Shown: one piece after another, positions 26,277 to 36,308 of the stretch | Layout: the number at the start of each line of letters is the position of its first letter | How positions within the stretch are numbered: the stretch's first letter is position 1 | NCBI RefSeq assembly: GCF_001936115.1 | Contig: NZ_MPDM01000001.1 | Coordinates: 62,001-126,000, forward strand | Source of the DNA: Boudabousia marimammalium | Lineage (GTDB): Bacteria; Actinomycetota; Actinomycetes; Actinomycetales; Actinomycetaceae | Length of the DNA stretch: 64,000 nt | Direction: 5' to 3' | The notes under the pieces: model-generated | Database searches by the model: none | Seen by the model: only the letters and a program-made list of their open reading frames with translations | Told to the model about the DNA's origin: nothing | Made by a program: the position numbers and the translations under genes

Positions 26277-28014
26277 TCCGTCTGCCGAACAAACTCTACC
26301 GTTTCAATGAATCCGTGCTTGCCGACTTCGTCACTATCCTCAAAGCCGTAAACAACTACCCGATCTCAATTTTGGAACTCCACCGCGTCCCAGCACCAGA
26401 TCTACACACCAAAGATTTCATCGACGCTCTGACGCTGCTGCAAATCATCGATTTCGTATACTCAGGCAACGATTTCCTCAAATCCGAAGCGGTGCTGTTC
26501 CCACAAACAGTCGGGCACCACACCATCTACGTCACCCTCCACTTCGACGGTAAAGATCACCATTTCAGCCGAGCAACCAATCAGCATGGTTTCGTCACCC
26601 GCTACAACGACCCTGCGTGGAAATACGCAGAAGAAGAGCTCGACATCGACGACTACCAGAGCTTCCTTCTCGAGCATTACGCGCTGCAACAGACGGGGGG
26701 GACGTGGTGTGAACTCGTCGGACGGTTCAGCCGTGTCGATGGGCGCAACATGGCCTTACTGGATCGACCTTTGACTGCAGCTGCTGGAGCGAACGACACC
26801 GATGGAGCCAAAGCACAACTGGATTTGTTCGGTGTCTACGACGAGATCGAACGCATCCAATCTCGCTACGGCCAGGTGAACAAAGAAGCCTCCATGCTCA
26901 ACGCCATGGCCAAGGGAAAGTACTCCAGCTACATCAAGTTCACCACGAAGAGAGAACGCAACGCAGCTCAACGAGAACTGATCGAAGCTCAAAGCGAGGC
27001 CAAGCAGTTGCGCACCCACGTTGACCTAGATCTTTTCCAGGCCAAGCGGAAAGCACGACAAGAACAGGTACTAAAACGCGCACAGACGCGCCCGCTGGTT
27101 CAAGAATTCGATGCGATCAACAGCCACCTAGCGATCGTGGAGGCCACGCTTTCTGGCAAGACCCTGATCACCACCCGCTATCTCGGCGAATTCCACAAAT
27201 TCTTCCCCGATGCTAACCGTAAGCCCCTAGAGACGATCGAGTACTACCATCATCAGTTCGCTGGAATCCTCGAAGAACAACTGCTTGAACAGCAACGTTG
27301 TCACCCTTCCCAGGCCGCCGCGCTGATGCTGGCCATCGACAACCTCAAAGGTCAAATTTTGGCGTTGGGGGAATCAGTCTCGCTTGATGATGAAACCTAC
27401 GGACAATCCACCAGAGTGCAAGCACGGATAAGTCGGCTCGATGAACAAAGCCGCGCCTTCGACCGCAACGAGGAGCTCAAGGCAGAAAGCAAAAAGCTCA
27501 AGCAGGATATCGCCGAAGTCATCCCGAGCCTACTCGGGAATCTGACTGACACAATCAACGCACAGATAAAAACCACCAATGACGTGCTCTACCCAAATCA
27601 ACATCGCAAGAGCCCACAATTCTCATTCAAGGCAGCAACAAAAAGCGTGTCCTACAGCTTCCCCCACAACGGAGATCGAGGATCTGGATCCAAAGTTAAA
27701 AACCTTATCATTTTTGATCTCGCCGCGCTCACTACTACACCATTGCCGTTTGTCATTCACGACTCGGCAATGATAAAATCCGTGACTTTTGCACAAGTGC
27801 GTGAGCTACTCAACGTTTACGCCCAGACTCGAACCCTGACCAGCGGAGCACACGAATCCAAACAAGTTTTCTTCTCGTTCGATGCCACCAAGGCATGCGG
27901 CATGGGAACAGAACACACGTGGCCGAAAACCAGATCATTCACCTCGGTGAAGACACCGAAGCACTCTACGGATTCACGTGGAACACCGAGGCAGAAGTAG
28001 ACGAAATAAAGTGA
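26273..28014 (+). pseudogene. ABC-3C middle component fused to truncated DUF2326 ATPase
   Basis: The open frame appears continuous but joins two genes. Residues 1 to ~58 (MIRLPNKLYRFNESVLADFV ... KDFIDALTLL) are a small middle component. From LLQIIDFVYSGNDFLKSEAV on it is a DUF2326 ATPase already past its Walker A, which should lie just before TLLQIIDF. No GxxxxGK[ST] exists in the protein. Coiled-coil (about 225-425), signature-like GDRGSGSKVKNLIIFDLA and Walker B LPFVIHDS remain. Near 27915 the frame also slips: the expected tail VAENQIIHLGEDTEALYGF ... VDEIK is in another frame and stops at 28012-28014, overlapping the next gene's GTG. Two lesions, so non-functional. Confidence 0.72.
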
Positions 28015-28241
28015 CTATAACTTTCAAACCCTTGTGGAAACTCCTCATCGACCGCGTAATGACACGCGGAGATCTACGCCACCAAACCGGGCTGTCTCCA
28101 GCAGCAATAGCTAAACTCGGGCGTGACGGGAAGGTCACCACCAACTTTCTAGCGCGAATCTGCGCCGCGTTAGATTGCAAGATTTATGAGATCTGTGGTA
28201 TGCGGTCAAAGACAAATTCTGTTAAGTTGAAAGAAAATTAA
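28011..28241 (+). CDS. XRE-type helix-turn-helix regulator (possible C protein)
   Basis: 76 residues from the GTG at 28011. HTH of the Cro/CI type: KPLWKLLIDRVMTRGDLRHQ, then TGLSPAAIAKLGRDGKVTTN, then FLARICAALDCKIYEIC. Proteins like this often control a following restriction-modification operon, and here the methylase gene starts 4 bp after its stop. The GTG overlaps the stop codon of the repaired ATPase frame (GTGA), so it may once have been translated with the ABC-3C operon. Confidence 0.78.
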   Translation: MTITFKPLWKLLIDRVMTRGDLRHQTGLSPAAIAKLGRDGKVTTNFLARICAALDCKIYEICGMRSKTNSVKLKEN

Positions 28242-28245
28242 TCGT

Positions 28246-29847
28246 ATGAAGATGGCTGAATTTGAAACTTCTGAAAAACTACGAGGGGGATTTTACACTC
28301 CATGGGCGGTAGCAAACTTTCTTGCTACGTGGGCAACTACTAGAGCAGAATCTGTGTTAGAGCCATCATCTGGTGACGGAGTTTTCCTTGAAGCGATGTC
28401 TCACCTTGCTTTTGGTCCACGCAAAGTCACAGCAGTAGAGCTCGACAGTGTAGAGGCGCGAAAATCTAGGGAAAGGCTAGACCGACTAGATGGTCAAGTA
28501 ATCAACATGGATTACTTAGATTTTGATCCCGATACAAAATTCGACGCAATTGTTGGCAATCCACCTTTCATCAGGTATCAATATCTCAGCGCTCATTCCC
28601 AGCTTAAAGCTAAGAATTTATACGCTTCCCAAAACCTATCTTTCACTAAACGCACAAACGCATGGGTACCGTTTCTTATCAAGGCGCTCACAGAACTCAG
28701 CCCCGGGGGCAGGTTAGCAATGGTTATTCCTGCAGAAATCCTAAACGTGTTACATTCAGGTGCGGCTAGGGAATTTCTCCTCCGTACGTGCGAACGCATT
28801 CTTGTGCTAGACACCGATGAGCTTCTCTTTGACGGCACACTACAGCGAATTGTGCTTGTGGCAGCGATACGGAGACAAGAGGGAAGCACTCAAAAACCTT
28901 TGCTTGCCTTTGAGAAAGTCACTTCTGACGACTTCTCGAAAATACCTCTTTCTAAAATTTTTGATCTCGCGTGTTTTACTGAATATGATGTTAGCCCCGA
29001 AAAATGGATGGACGGACTGTTAAGCGCCGAAGAAAGAGAAGCTTTTCACTTGCTCTCTGCCAACGATAGCGTTAAAAACTTTTCAGACATCGCAAAAGTC
29101 CAAGTGGGCATCGTTACTGGAGCAAATTCGTTTTTCGTGGTATCAAAGTCGATAGCAGACAAATACTCCCTGTACGATTATTTGCGTCCTATTTTTGGCC
29201 GAAGTTCCCATGTTCATGGCCTGTCGTATTCAGAGACAGACCATCTCCGCAATCTTGAATCTGACCTTCCTTGTCTTTTTCTAGATTTGAACGGATGTAG
29301 TTGGAAAGATCTTCCTCTGGGGGTTCGAAGCTATTTGGAGTTAGGAGAGTCACAAGGACTTCAAATGCGTTACAAGACGAGGATTCGTGAACCATGGTGG
29401 CAGGTTCCGTCGGTATATTCAACTAACATTGGCTTACTTAAACGTGCGCATGAAGCTCCACGACTCATCTTCAATGAACTGGAGGCACTCACAACCGACA
29501 CAGCTTATAGAATAACTTCAACGCTTCAACCGACACAGTTAACCTTAGGGTGGATAAATTCACTGACGCTATTGGCCTGTGAACTAAACGGAAGAACTTA
29601 CGGTGGCGGAGTCTTAGAACTTGTGCCGAGCGAAATTCGAAAAACGCCCATTCCGATTCTCAGGGATACAAGTGCTTTTGAAGCTGTTGACTGGGCATTA
29701 CACGAGGGTACCTCCATTAGAGAACTGCTCCCAAAACAAAATACGCTCATTGCATCAGCAATAGGAGTCGATCGCGAGATCTTGGACGTGATGGAGAAAG
29801 CAAGAAATAAGATGCTAAATCGGCGAACTAGGAATGTAGGGAAATGA
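28246..29847 (+). CDS. N6-adenine DNA methyltransferase
   Basis: 533 residues. AdoMet motif I VLEPSSGDGVFLEAM (about 33-47), acidic end of strand 2 VTAVELD, catalytic motif IV NPPFIRYQ (about 104), and TNAWVPFLIKALTELSPGG (motif VI-like). The C-terminal ~250 residues are a target-recognition-type region with KVQVGIVTGANSFF and PIPIL. This group (Eco57I/BseMII-like M subunits) methylates adenine in host DNA to protect it. It overlaps the type IIG enzyme gene by four bases (ATGA), so the two form one module. Confidence 0.85.
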   Translation: MKMAEFETSEKLRGGFYTPWAVANFLATWATTRAESVLEPSSGDGVFLEAMSHLAFGPRKVTAVELDSVEARKSRERLDRLDGQVINMDYLDFDPDTKFDAIVGNPPFIRYQYLSAHSQLKAKNLYASQNLSFTKRTNAWVPFLIKALTELSPGGRLAMVIPAEILNVLHSGAAREFLLRTCERILVLDTDELLFDGTLQRIVLVAAIRRQEGSTQKPLLAFEKVTSDDFSKIPLSKIFDLACFTEYDVSPEKWMDGLLSAEEREAFHLLSANDSVKNFSDIAKVQVGIVTGANSFFVVSKSIADKYSLYDYLRPIFGRSSHVHGLSYSETDHLRNLESDLPCLFLDLNGCSWKDLPLGVRSYLELGESQGLQMRYKTRIREPWWQVPSVYSTNIGLLKRAHEAPRLIFNELEALTTDTAYRITSTLQPTQLTLGWINSLTLLACELNGRTYGGGVLELVPSEIRKTPIPILRDTSAFEAVDWALHEGTSIRELLPKQNTLIASAIGVDREILDVMEKARNKMLNRRTRNVGK

Positions 29848-32804
29848 AAACTATCGAAAATCAACTCTCGCAGTTAGCTGATTCTTTTCGCGCAGGCGAA
29901 CAGATTTATACGGATGCTTCACATTACACCGAGGCAGAGACTCGCCTCGAGTTCATCGACAAGCTGTTCATATTGCTTGGGTGGGATGTCAATAACAACG
30001 CCTTGTTATACCCTTCGAAACGTGAAGTAGTCGTGGAAAGGACTAACCGTAATAGCCAGCGCCCAGACTATACATTTCGCATTCATGGAATCCCTAAATT
30101 CTACGTTGAAGCTAAGAAGCCATCTGTAAAAATTGATGAAGATACTTCGGCTATTTTTCAAGCTCGCCGATACGGATACACGGATGAGCATCCTATTGTC
30201 GTATTGACCAATTTCCGGCTGCTCTTAATTTATGATGCATCTGTTCCAGTCGATGAACAGTGCGACCGGCCCGAAACGGGATTACTCTTCAAGATTAAAT
30301 ACACGGAATTAAAGAATGAGTACGAGACACTTTCTAAGTATCTTTCCCGCGCAAGTGTAGGTACCGAGGAATGGGAAGAGCTTGTTTCCGCACACAGACC
30401 CGTCCAATATCTCCCTGCCGGAACACAGTTTCTTCAACATTTGCGACAATGGCGGGTCGAGTTGGGTGCTAGTATACTGACGAATCAGCCATCTATAGAT
30501 GAGACCAGTCTCAACGATTTGGTGCAGTTGATAATCAACCGTTTCCTTTTTATTCGAATGTGCGAGGACCGCGGGCTCGAACTCAAAGATGAACTGCGAA
30601 ATAGAGCCAGCAAAGATATCGTGTCCGTAAATGCGTTATTTGCGCAAATGGATAAACGATACAATACAGGCTTGTTCAAGCAATCACCGAATAATCGCAG
30701 TCCCTTATCTATGGTGGGCGGAAACACACTGCTGGATATTATTGACCGCCTATATGCGCCGACATCACCGTTTTCATATGCCGTTTTAGATGCAGAATTT
30801 CTAGGAAGAGTATACGAACAGTCCCTTGTAGAGGGGCTCCGTATCGGTCAAAGTGAGTCCGGTGTCCCTACAGTAACTCTTCAGAAAAAGTCTCAATATT
30901 TGCACAGAGACGTTGTAACAACGCCGCAACCGCTCGTAGACGCTGTCGTCGAGCAAGCTCTCAATGAACTTGATGACTCAGTGGTGTGTCCAAAAATTCT
31001 CGATTTTGCGATTGGGTCAGGTCGTTTTCTTGTTACCGTTTATCGGAAGCTTGTAGATTTGGCAGTTACTAGTAAACTGGCTTCTAACAACGAATCTAGC
31101 TTAGTCAAACGAGCCCCCAACGACTATACACTTCCGTTTACCGATAAAGTGAAAATAGCGAGAAGGCAATTGTTTGGGATTGATATTGATTTCAATGCAG
31201 TTGAAGTTGCTAAGTTCAGCATTCTTGTGGCCCTGCTTGAGGATGAAACTCTAGAAACTCTCCCCACAGGTAAGGGTATTCTGCCTGATATAGGAAACAA
31301 CATTATTCATGGGAATAGCCTTGTGCGCCCTTCCCTGGAACATCCCGACTGGGTTGACGACCCTATCTATGCCATCGATCTCATAGGAGCAGGTTTTAAT
31401 GATTTTGATGTTGTTTTAGGGAACCCGCCGTACGTTTCTACTGAAGACATGCGAAAGATTAACCAGAACGAGTTCACAATTATCGAGTCTTCATATTCCT
31501 CTCTTCTTCGTCAATGGGACAAGTACTTTGCTTTCGTGGAATTTGGCATCACTAAGCTGACAAAACATGGTGTTATCGGTGTGGTGATTCCAAACAAGTG
31601 GATGACAGTCGTTTCTGGGGCCTTGTTTCGACAGCTCTTGGCATCAAACGTTCATGTAATTTGGCTACAGAATTTCACTTACCACCCGGTTTTTGAAGAA
31701 AAGCAGATTTATGTTTGTGGTCTTGTGGCTAGTAAAGACAAGAAGTCTAAGATCATGTATGCTGAACCAACCTCTGTTGATGAAATCTCTACTGTAACAC
31801 CAATGTACCCATTGGAACGTGACGATTGGCTGCCCTCGCCGTCCTCGGAACCCTGGGTGCTCCCTGCAAATGCACGTCAGGAAGCAATTCTTAGAGCAAT
31901 CCGACAAAATTCAATCAAACTTAGTGAGATTGTCGAACCCAAAAACGGGCTACAAACGTCTGCAAATGATGTCTTTTTAATTAAGAATGCCACTAAAAAC
32001 AATGATGGGACCGTAACGTTTTCAGCGAGACTTCGTGGTTCCAAGCGCTCAAGTGTTTGGACAATCGAGAGCGACCTATTAGTTCCTTATCTTGATGATT
32101 CGAAGGGAGTCCAATCTTTTCAGTACGTCGAAAGCGATTCATATCTCCTATTTCCATATTGTGATGACCCTTCACGACCTTCGGGCAAGTCCTTAATCTC
32201 CGAACAAACTATAAAGAAACAGTATCCGCTAACGTACCAATATCTTGTCGCATATAGAGAGCGACTCCTCAAGCGAGACAAAGGAGCTCAGCGGCAGATG
32301 AAGGACGGTGGGGCGTTTTATGCCTACGGACGAGGGCAAGCTCTCGGTTACGCAACTCAACATCCAAAGATATTTTATTCAGTTAATCAACGTGGCGACA
32401 AATATGGCCTGGACAGTCAAGGAATCGCTTTCCAATCTGGTGGCACTGCAGGAGAGGTCGCATTATTCCCTCGAGACACCGGCTATGACTTGGATTTTGT
32501 CCTTGGATTGCTAGCCCAACCTGAAATCGAACTGTTCCTGCGTAAACGTGGTAGCCCATTTAGGGGAGGGTTTTTTGCCCGCGGCACGGATGTAATCTCA
32601 TCGGTGCCGGTTCCGAAATTGGATTTTAATATTCAAAATGATCAAGCTTTTCATGATGAGGTTGTTTCTCATGTTCAAGCCATCCGAAATATCGGCTTGT
32701 CCTTAGCAACTGGTCAAAGGCAGATAGAGATGAAGGAAAGACGAATGAATCAGAGGAAAGAAATTTTGGCGAACTTATTCCAAAATCGGTGGGGTCTGGT
32801 TTAG
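29844..32804 (+). CDS. Type IIG restriction enzyme (nuclease-methyltransferase-TRD fusion)
   Basis: 986 residues. Order: nuclease domain at about 25-170 of HsdR_N/PD-(D/E)XK type (YTEAETRLEFIDKLFILLGW, RPDYTFRI, KFYVEAKKPSV gives D..ExK); a helical connector; adenine methylase with motif I ILDFAIGSGRFL (about 388), FGIDIDFNAVEVAKF and motif IV GNPPYVS (about 526); then a target-recognition domain (about 690-950) with SGGTAGEVALFP and RGGFFARGTDV. Length and order fit Eco57I-like enzymes that cut a few bases from their site. Frame is intact and the preceding methylase and HTH gene are contiguous. The sequence specificity cannot be read by eye. Confidence 0.88.
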   Translation: MKTIENQLSQLADSFRAGEQIYTDASHYTEAETRLEFIDKLFILLGWDVNNNALLYPSKREVVVERTNRNSQRPDYTFRIHGIPKFYVEAKKPSVKIDEDTSAIFQARRYGYTDEHPIVVLTNFRLLLIYDASVPVDEQCDRPETGLLFKIKYTELKNEYETLSKYLSRASVGTEEWEELVSAHRPVQYLPAGTQFLQHLRQWRVELGASILTNQPSIDETSLNDLVQLIINRFLFIRMCEDRGLELKDELRNRASKDIVSVNALFAQMDKRYNTGLFKQSPNNRSPLSMVGGNTLLDIIDRLYAPTSPFSYAVLDAEFLGRVYEQSLVEGLRIGQSESGVPTVTLQKKSQYLHRDVVTTPQPLVDAVVEQALNELDDSVVCPKILDFAIGSGRFLVTVYRKLVDLAVTSKLASNNESSLVKRAPNDYTLPFTDKVKIARRQLFGIDIDFNAVEVAKFSILVALLEDETLETLPTGKGILPDIGNNIIHGNSLVRPSLEHPDWVDDPIYAIDLIGAGFNDFDVVLGNPPYVSTEDMRKINQNEFTIIESSYSSLLRQWDKYFAFVEFGITKLTKHGVIGVVIPNKWMTVVSGALFRQLLASNVHVIWLQNFTYHPVFEEKQIYVCGLVASKDKKSKIMYAEPTSVDEISTVTPMYPLERDDWLPSPSSEPWVLPANARQEAILRAIRQNSIKLSEIVEPKNGLQTSANDVFLIKNATKNNDGTVTFSARLRGSKRSSVWTIESDLLVPYLDDSKGVQSFQYVESDSYLLFPYCDDPSRPSGKSLISEQTIKKQYPLTYQYLVAYRERLLKRDKGAQRQMKDGGAFYAYGRGQALGYATQHPKIFYSVNQRGDKYGLDSQGIAFQSGGTAGEVALFPRDTGYDLDFVLGLLAQPEIELFLRKRGSPFRGGFFARGTDVISSVPVPKLDFNIQNDQAFHDEVVSHVQAIRNIGLSLATGQRQIEMKERRMNQRKEILANLFQNRWGLV

Positions 32805-33007
32805 AAGGCAAAGCCTACGGAATTCAACCTACGAAGAAATACTGCATAGAGCTTAGGTAATTCGCATATCTTTTGAGGGCAGGTCTCCTCTACGAATTAC
32901 AGGTGCAGGCGATGCCCATTCTCCGCACGAAATTGTACCCCGATATAGCATCAAGTTTCGCGTAGCCACAGTCCATTTGAGCCGTGCTCAGACAGGCTCC
33001 CAGTAAC

Positions 33008-33162
33008 CTAATTTTGTATTTGATCCGCTCCCGTTCCCGAGCCATTTGTCAGAACTGGAATCTTTGCGACTAAGATTTCGTTGTCTGGAATAATCTCTCC
33101 TGCGCAGTTAGGGCACAAGTACAAGCATGAAATCTTTGCGAACCTGATTGTTCTGTGTTCTC
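33008..33162 (-). pseudogene. Zinc-ribbon-like gene fragment
   Basis: Minus-strand reading EHRTIRFAKISCLYLCPNCA, then GEIIPDNEILVAKIPVLTNG and a TAG at 33008-33010, preceded by stops near 33170. CPNC resembles half of a zinc ribbon. About 50 codons remain and no start is visible. The rest of 32805-33238 shows no gene. Confidence 0.35.
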
Positions 33163-33319
33163 ACTATATTGTTGCTATCAATATAGAGCCCGTATACAGG
33201 GAAACCGTGATTGAGCAAGGGTTTTTAAGATGAACATTTAGAGTGCCCTAAGTGTTTAGGTCCAGGTGACTTGAGTGTTGTCTGTTTATACCCTGCCTGT
33301 GGGTAGGGAGAATGGATCA

Positions 33320-33604
33320 ATGGTGAAAAAGTTTAGTAAACACACTCCAGAACAAATTGTTCGTAAGCTTGATAAGGCTCGGCAGATGAGAGAATCAGGA
33401 TCGAGCACTGTCCAGATCCTGACCGTACTTGGAATTAGTGAAGCCACACTACACCGATGGCAAGCTACTTACGGTTCGATGAGCAAGAGTGAGGCTAAAG
33501 AGTTACAGCGTTTGCGTGAAGAGAACTCACGTCTCAAGCGCCTTTTAGGTCAGGCAGAGCCGGAAAAAGCGGCGTGGAAGGAATTGTCGGAGGGAAACTT
33601 TTAA
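33320..33604 (+). CDS. IS3-family transposase OrfA
   Basis: 94 residues from the ATG at 33320. HTH (TPEQIVRKLDKARQMRESGS, then ILTVLGISEATLHRWQATYG) followed by a leucine-zipper-like helix (ELQRLREENSRLKRLLGQAE), the usual OrfA plan. It would bind the element ends and normally makes OrfAB by -1 frameshifting; OrfB here is broken, so the element cannot move by itself. Confidence 0.85.
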   Translation: MVKKFSKHTPEQIVRKLDKARQMRESGSSTVQILTVLGISEATLHRWQATYGSMSKSEAKELQRLREENSRLKRLLGQAEPEKAAWKELSEGNF

Positions 33605-33663
33605 GCCCAGCTCGCCGCCACGATGCGGTATGACATCTGATCGAGCTGGGCTATTGCCAAAGA

Positions 33664-34454
33664 TTGGCTTGCCTGATTGTTGGGCTCTCACGCAGCGCTT
33701 ACCAGCGTGCCAGAGCAGATGATGACAAGCCTGATAAGTACGCGTCTTTGCGCGAGTGGATGCACGAGTTTGCTAAGGATTACCGCCGGTGGGGACACCG
33801 GCGTGCTTGGGTTACAGCGCTAGCACAAGGGTATGGGGTGTGTCGGGAAACATTTCGTTGCTTATGGCGTGAGGAAGGCCTACGTGTGTTACCAAGGAAG
33901 AAACGTATGCGTTTAACTGGTAAAGATCATCGCGAGGTGCTGCCTAGTCAATACTCCAAAGATGTATGGGCTCTAGACTTCCAGTTTGAGTCGATCTGGC
34001 ATGGGAAGATAATCTAGATTTGCAACATCATCGATGAATATACCCGTGAACATGTCGCCTTTAGTGTCGATAACAAGCTTGATGCTGCCTCAGTTATTGA
34101 GTACTTGACTTGGCATCACTCGTACGTGATGGCAGACTGCGTGTGATCCGGGTGGATAACGGACTTGAATTCATCTCTCACGCCTTACATGAATGGGCTG
34201 GCGAGGATGACACGATTCAGGCGTTTATTCCACCCGGCCAGCCTTGGCATAACCGGTTTGTTGAGTCGTCTAGCAACCGGATACGAGATGAACTTCTCGA
34301 AGATAACAGCATCGAGAACCTAGAACACGCTCACACATTGGTGGCTCACTGGTCACGGCGCTGCAATAACTTCCATCCACATTCCTCGCTGGGCTACCTC
34401 AACCCACGACAATATGCGGAACAATGGAGAGAAGAAAACACGGTCAACCCTTAA
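33664..34454 (+). pseudogene. IS3-family transposase OrfB, broken
   Basis: rve/DDE integrase part. It reads LIVGLSRSAYQRARADDD, GHRRAWVTALAQGYGV and DVWALDFQFESIWHGKII, then an in-frame TAG at 34015-34017, then ICNIIDEYTREHVAFSVDNK. A second frame change near 34120 leads to LRVIRVDNGLEFISHALHEW (second catalytic Asp) and VESSSNRIRDELLEDNS (catalytic Glu region), ending in GYLNPRQYAEQW. At least two lesions. Confidence 0.85.
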
Positions 34455-34484
34455 ACCAACTGGACGGAAAACTAGGCTACGCCA

Positions 34485-34831
34485 TTATCAACTGCTTGTT
34501 CTGGATCCTTAAGTCTCATATATTAAGTATCTAATAAATCCTGCCCATACAAAAGTAGCCCAAAATCTGAAAACAAAACGTGTAGGGAAACGAATCGGAA
34601 TCGAGATTTAAGCAATCCTAGAATCACTAGATGTAAAAGCCAGCAGGTAGCGATAACTATATCCAGCTTAGTTACTTCACTCCCCATACTGTTACGTAGT
34701 TTACCTACACAACTATTGTTATCCGGACAACCAATGTATGGCCTTTCTAACCTTGAGTAAATGACTAACTGGAGTGGTTTAGGAATTAAATCCGGTTGGC
34801 TTAAGTGCTGACCGTGTTTTCTTGTCTCCAT
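34485..34831 (-). repeat. Long direct repeat, copy 1 (pairs with 41816-42155)
   Basis: About 340 bp here are nearly identical to 41816-42155, over 7 kb away in the same orientation. Each copy holds the first codons of a TIGR02391 gene, a 54-codon ORF and the right end of an IS3 copy. Here the TIGR02391 gene is cut after about 11 codons by IS copy 1. The 230 bases in the middle are identical as far as I can see; differences cluster at the two ends. Confidence 0.88.
34523..34687 (-). CDS. Small hydrophobic protein, 54 residues (copy 1)
   Basis: MGSEVTKLDIVIATCWLLHL, then VILGLLKSRFRFVSLHVLFS, ending LLLYGQDLLDT. One membrane helix (about residues 8-26). The other copy at 41848-42012 differs at about two residues (VSL to ISR). 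In both, the stop lies three bases before the ATG of the TIGR02391 gene. Because it is open in both copies and sits right before that gene it may be a real small gene, but it could also be leader sequence. No ribosome-binding site stands out. Its downstream partner is destroyed here. Confidence 0.35.
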   Translation of the reverse strand: MGSEVTKLDIVIATCWLLHLVILGLLKSRFRFVSLHVLFSDFGLLLYGQDLLDT

Positions 34832-35611
34832 TGTTGCGCATATTCTCGTGGGCTGAGGTAGCCCAGCGAGGAATGCAGATGGAAGTTGATATAACGCTGT
34901 GACTATGGTCTATGAGGATTTGGGCATGAGTGAAGTTCTAGATGCCGTTATCTTCAAAGAGTTCATCTCGTATCCGGTTGTGAAACGATCAAACAAACCC
35001 GTTACCCATACAAATCACCCTTGGTCTACAACCATTTTCGAGTGATGCCAGAGCAAGTAGCTCGATGCCCGAGGCTGCACCAAGTCTGTCGTCGATAGCG
35101 AAAGCAACATGTTCTTGGGTGTACCCCTCAATAATGTCGCGTATTTTGACCATCTTCCCACGCCAAGGTCGGATCGAACCAGAAATCCAGCGTCCACACA
35201 TCTTTCGGGTGCTGACCAGGTGTAGCCTAACGGAAATCCTTAGTGAACTGGGCATGGAAGTTTGTCTACAATACTTCTTTCGACGCCGCTTTTCTAGCTC
35301 GGCTTAACCTAGCAGACGCTTCAGGCACGGTATCTCATCACGCAGCCCGCAACTGTTTAACCTCACTCTTGGTCACCTCTCCACAGGTAGCCGACCAACG
35401 CTTCAGCGCCGCTTCACTAATACCCATCTCGGTCAAAATCTAAGTCATGGCAGGTTCGCTCACTTTGAGTTCCCGAGTCTTTTCCAACTTGCGAACAATC
35501 TGTTTTGGAGTGCGTTTCGCAAGCTTCTCCATCATTCACCCGTCCTCCCCACAGGCAGGACATCAATGAGCAACGCTCAAATCACTTAGACCAAAAGACT
35601 AGAACACTCCA
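34770..35611 (-). mobile_element. IS3-family element, copy 2 (internally deleted)
   Basis: 842 bp between TGGAGTGGTTTAGG (34770) and the inverted end AGAACACTCCA (35601-35611). Fragments of both transposase frames are readable on the minus strand (for example MVKIRDIIEGYTQEHVAFAI and DRLGAASGIELLALASLE), with stops and about 400 bp missing. Dead. Confidence 0.8.
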
Positions 35612-35789
35612 ATAGCATGACCAATACTGACAGTTGTGAAGAAAATTAAGTTGGTTAAGCACATTGCTGAGAAGAGAGACTCCCACACGACATGCTTCTC
35701 GGTATTGATTAAAAACAGCGGCAAATTACACTAAAGTATGTGTCGTAAACATATTCAATCCCGAAAAATCGTGCAGAGGATAAGAAAAT

Positions 35790-36308
35790 ATGACAAACCC
35801 GATGCTTTTTATCGTAATGTGCCTGCCTATGATTGTGGCTATGATGTCTACCAGACTTTCGATTTGGTTGAAGAATATACTGCCGGCACCGTTGAGGAAT
35901 ATACTGTCTTATATAGTTCCAATCATTATGATTATTGTACCCCTTCCTGCATATATTCATTTTGGTCCGCGATTTAGCAACGGAACGGAGGCAGTAAAGG
36001 TTTTCGTATGCGCTGCGATTTTCATGTATATCACTTCATGTATATCGTATGCCGTGTTTAAAAATGAACGCGACCATTTAGTTAAGAGGGTCTTTTCCCC
36101 ATTCCTAGCCGGTATCTTTTTTATGTTGTTTTTACACGAAAGGTTACCAGACTTTAATTATCACAACATCGGTCTATTAGAAAAGGGAGCGGCAATTATA
36201 ATTGGTCTTGCAATTGTACAGGGCGTCACTGGGTATATTGGATATTTTTCTTCCCTATTTTCCCTAGCTAAAAGCCAAACCTCACCTACAACAAATGATG
36301 CAAAATAA
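35790..36308 (+). CDS. Hypothetical integral membrane protein
   Basis: 172 residues, AT-rich. Start ATG 35790 has GAGGA nine bases upstream. About five membrane helices: LFIVMCLPMIVAMMSTRL, LSYIVPIIMIIVPLPAYI, VKVFVCAAIFMYITSCISY, FLAGIFFMLFLH and AAIIIGLAIVQGVTGYIGYF. No family recognised. It lies alone between a dead IS copy and a gene-free stretch, so context says little; a small membrane gene in a defence island could be an immunity or effector gene, but nothing here shows that. Confidence 0.55.
   Translation: MTNPMLFIVMCLPMIVAMMSTRLSIWLKNILPAPLRNILSYIVPIIMIIVPLPAYIHFGPRFSNGTEAVKVFVCAAIFMYITSCISYAVFKNERDHLVKRVFSPFLAGIFFMLFLHERLPDFNYHNIGLLEKGAAIIIGLAIVQGVTGYIGYFSSLFSLAKSQTSPTTNDAK

Larger units (their letters stand above)
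33239..34484 (+). mobile_element. IS3-family element, copy 1 (near full length, decayed)
   Basis: About 1246 bp. The left end near 33239 (GAGTGCCCTAAGTG) and right end near 34484 (GGACGGAAAACTAGGC) are imperfect inverted repeats of the ends seen best in copy 4 (TGGAGTGTTCTAAGTTTTTG). It contains orfA and a broken orfB. Its right end interrupts the 5' end of a TIGR02391 gene copy (34485-34519). Confidence 0.82.
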
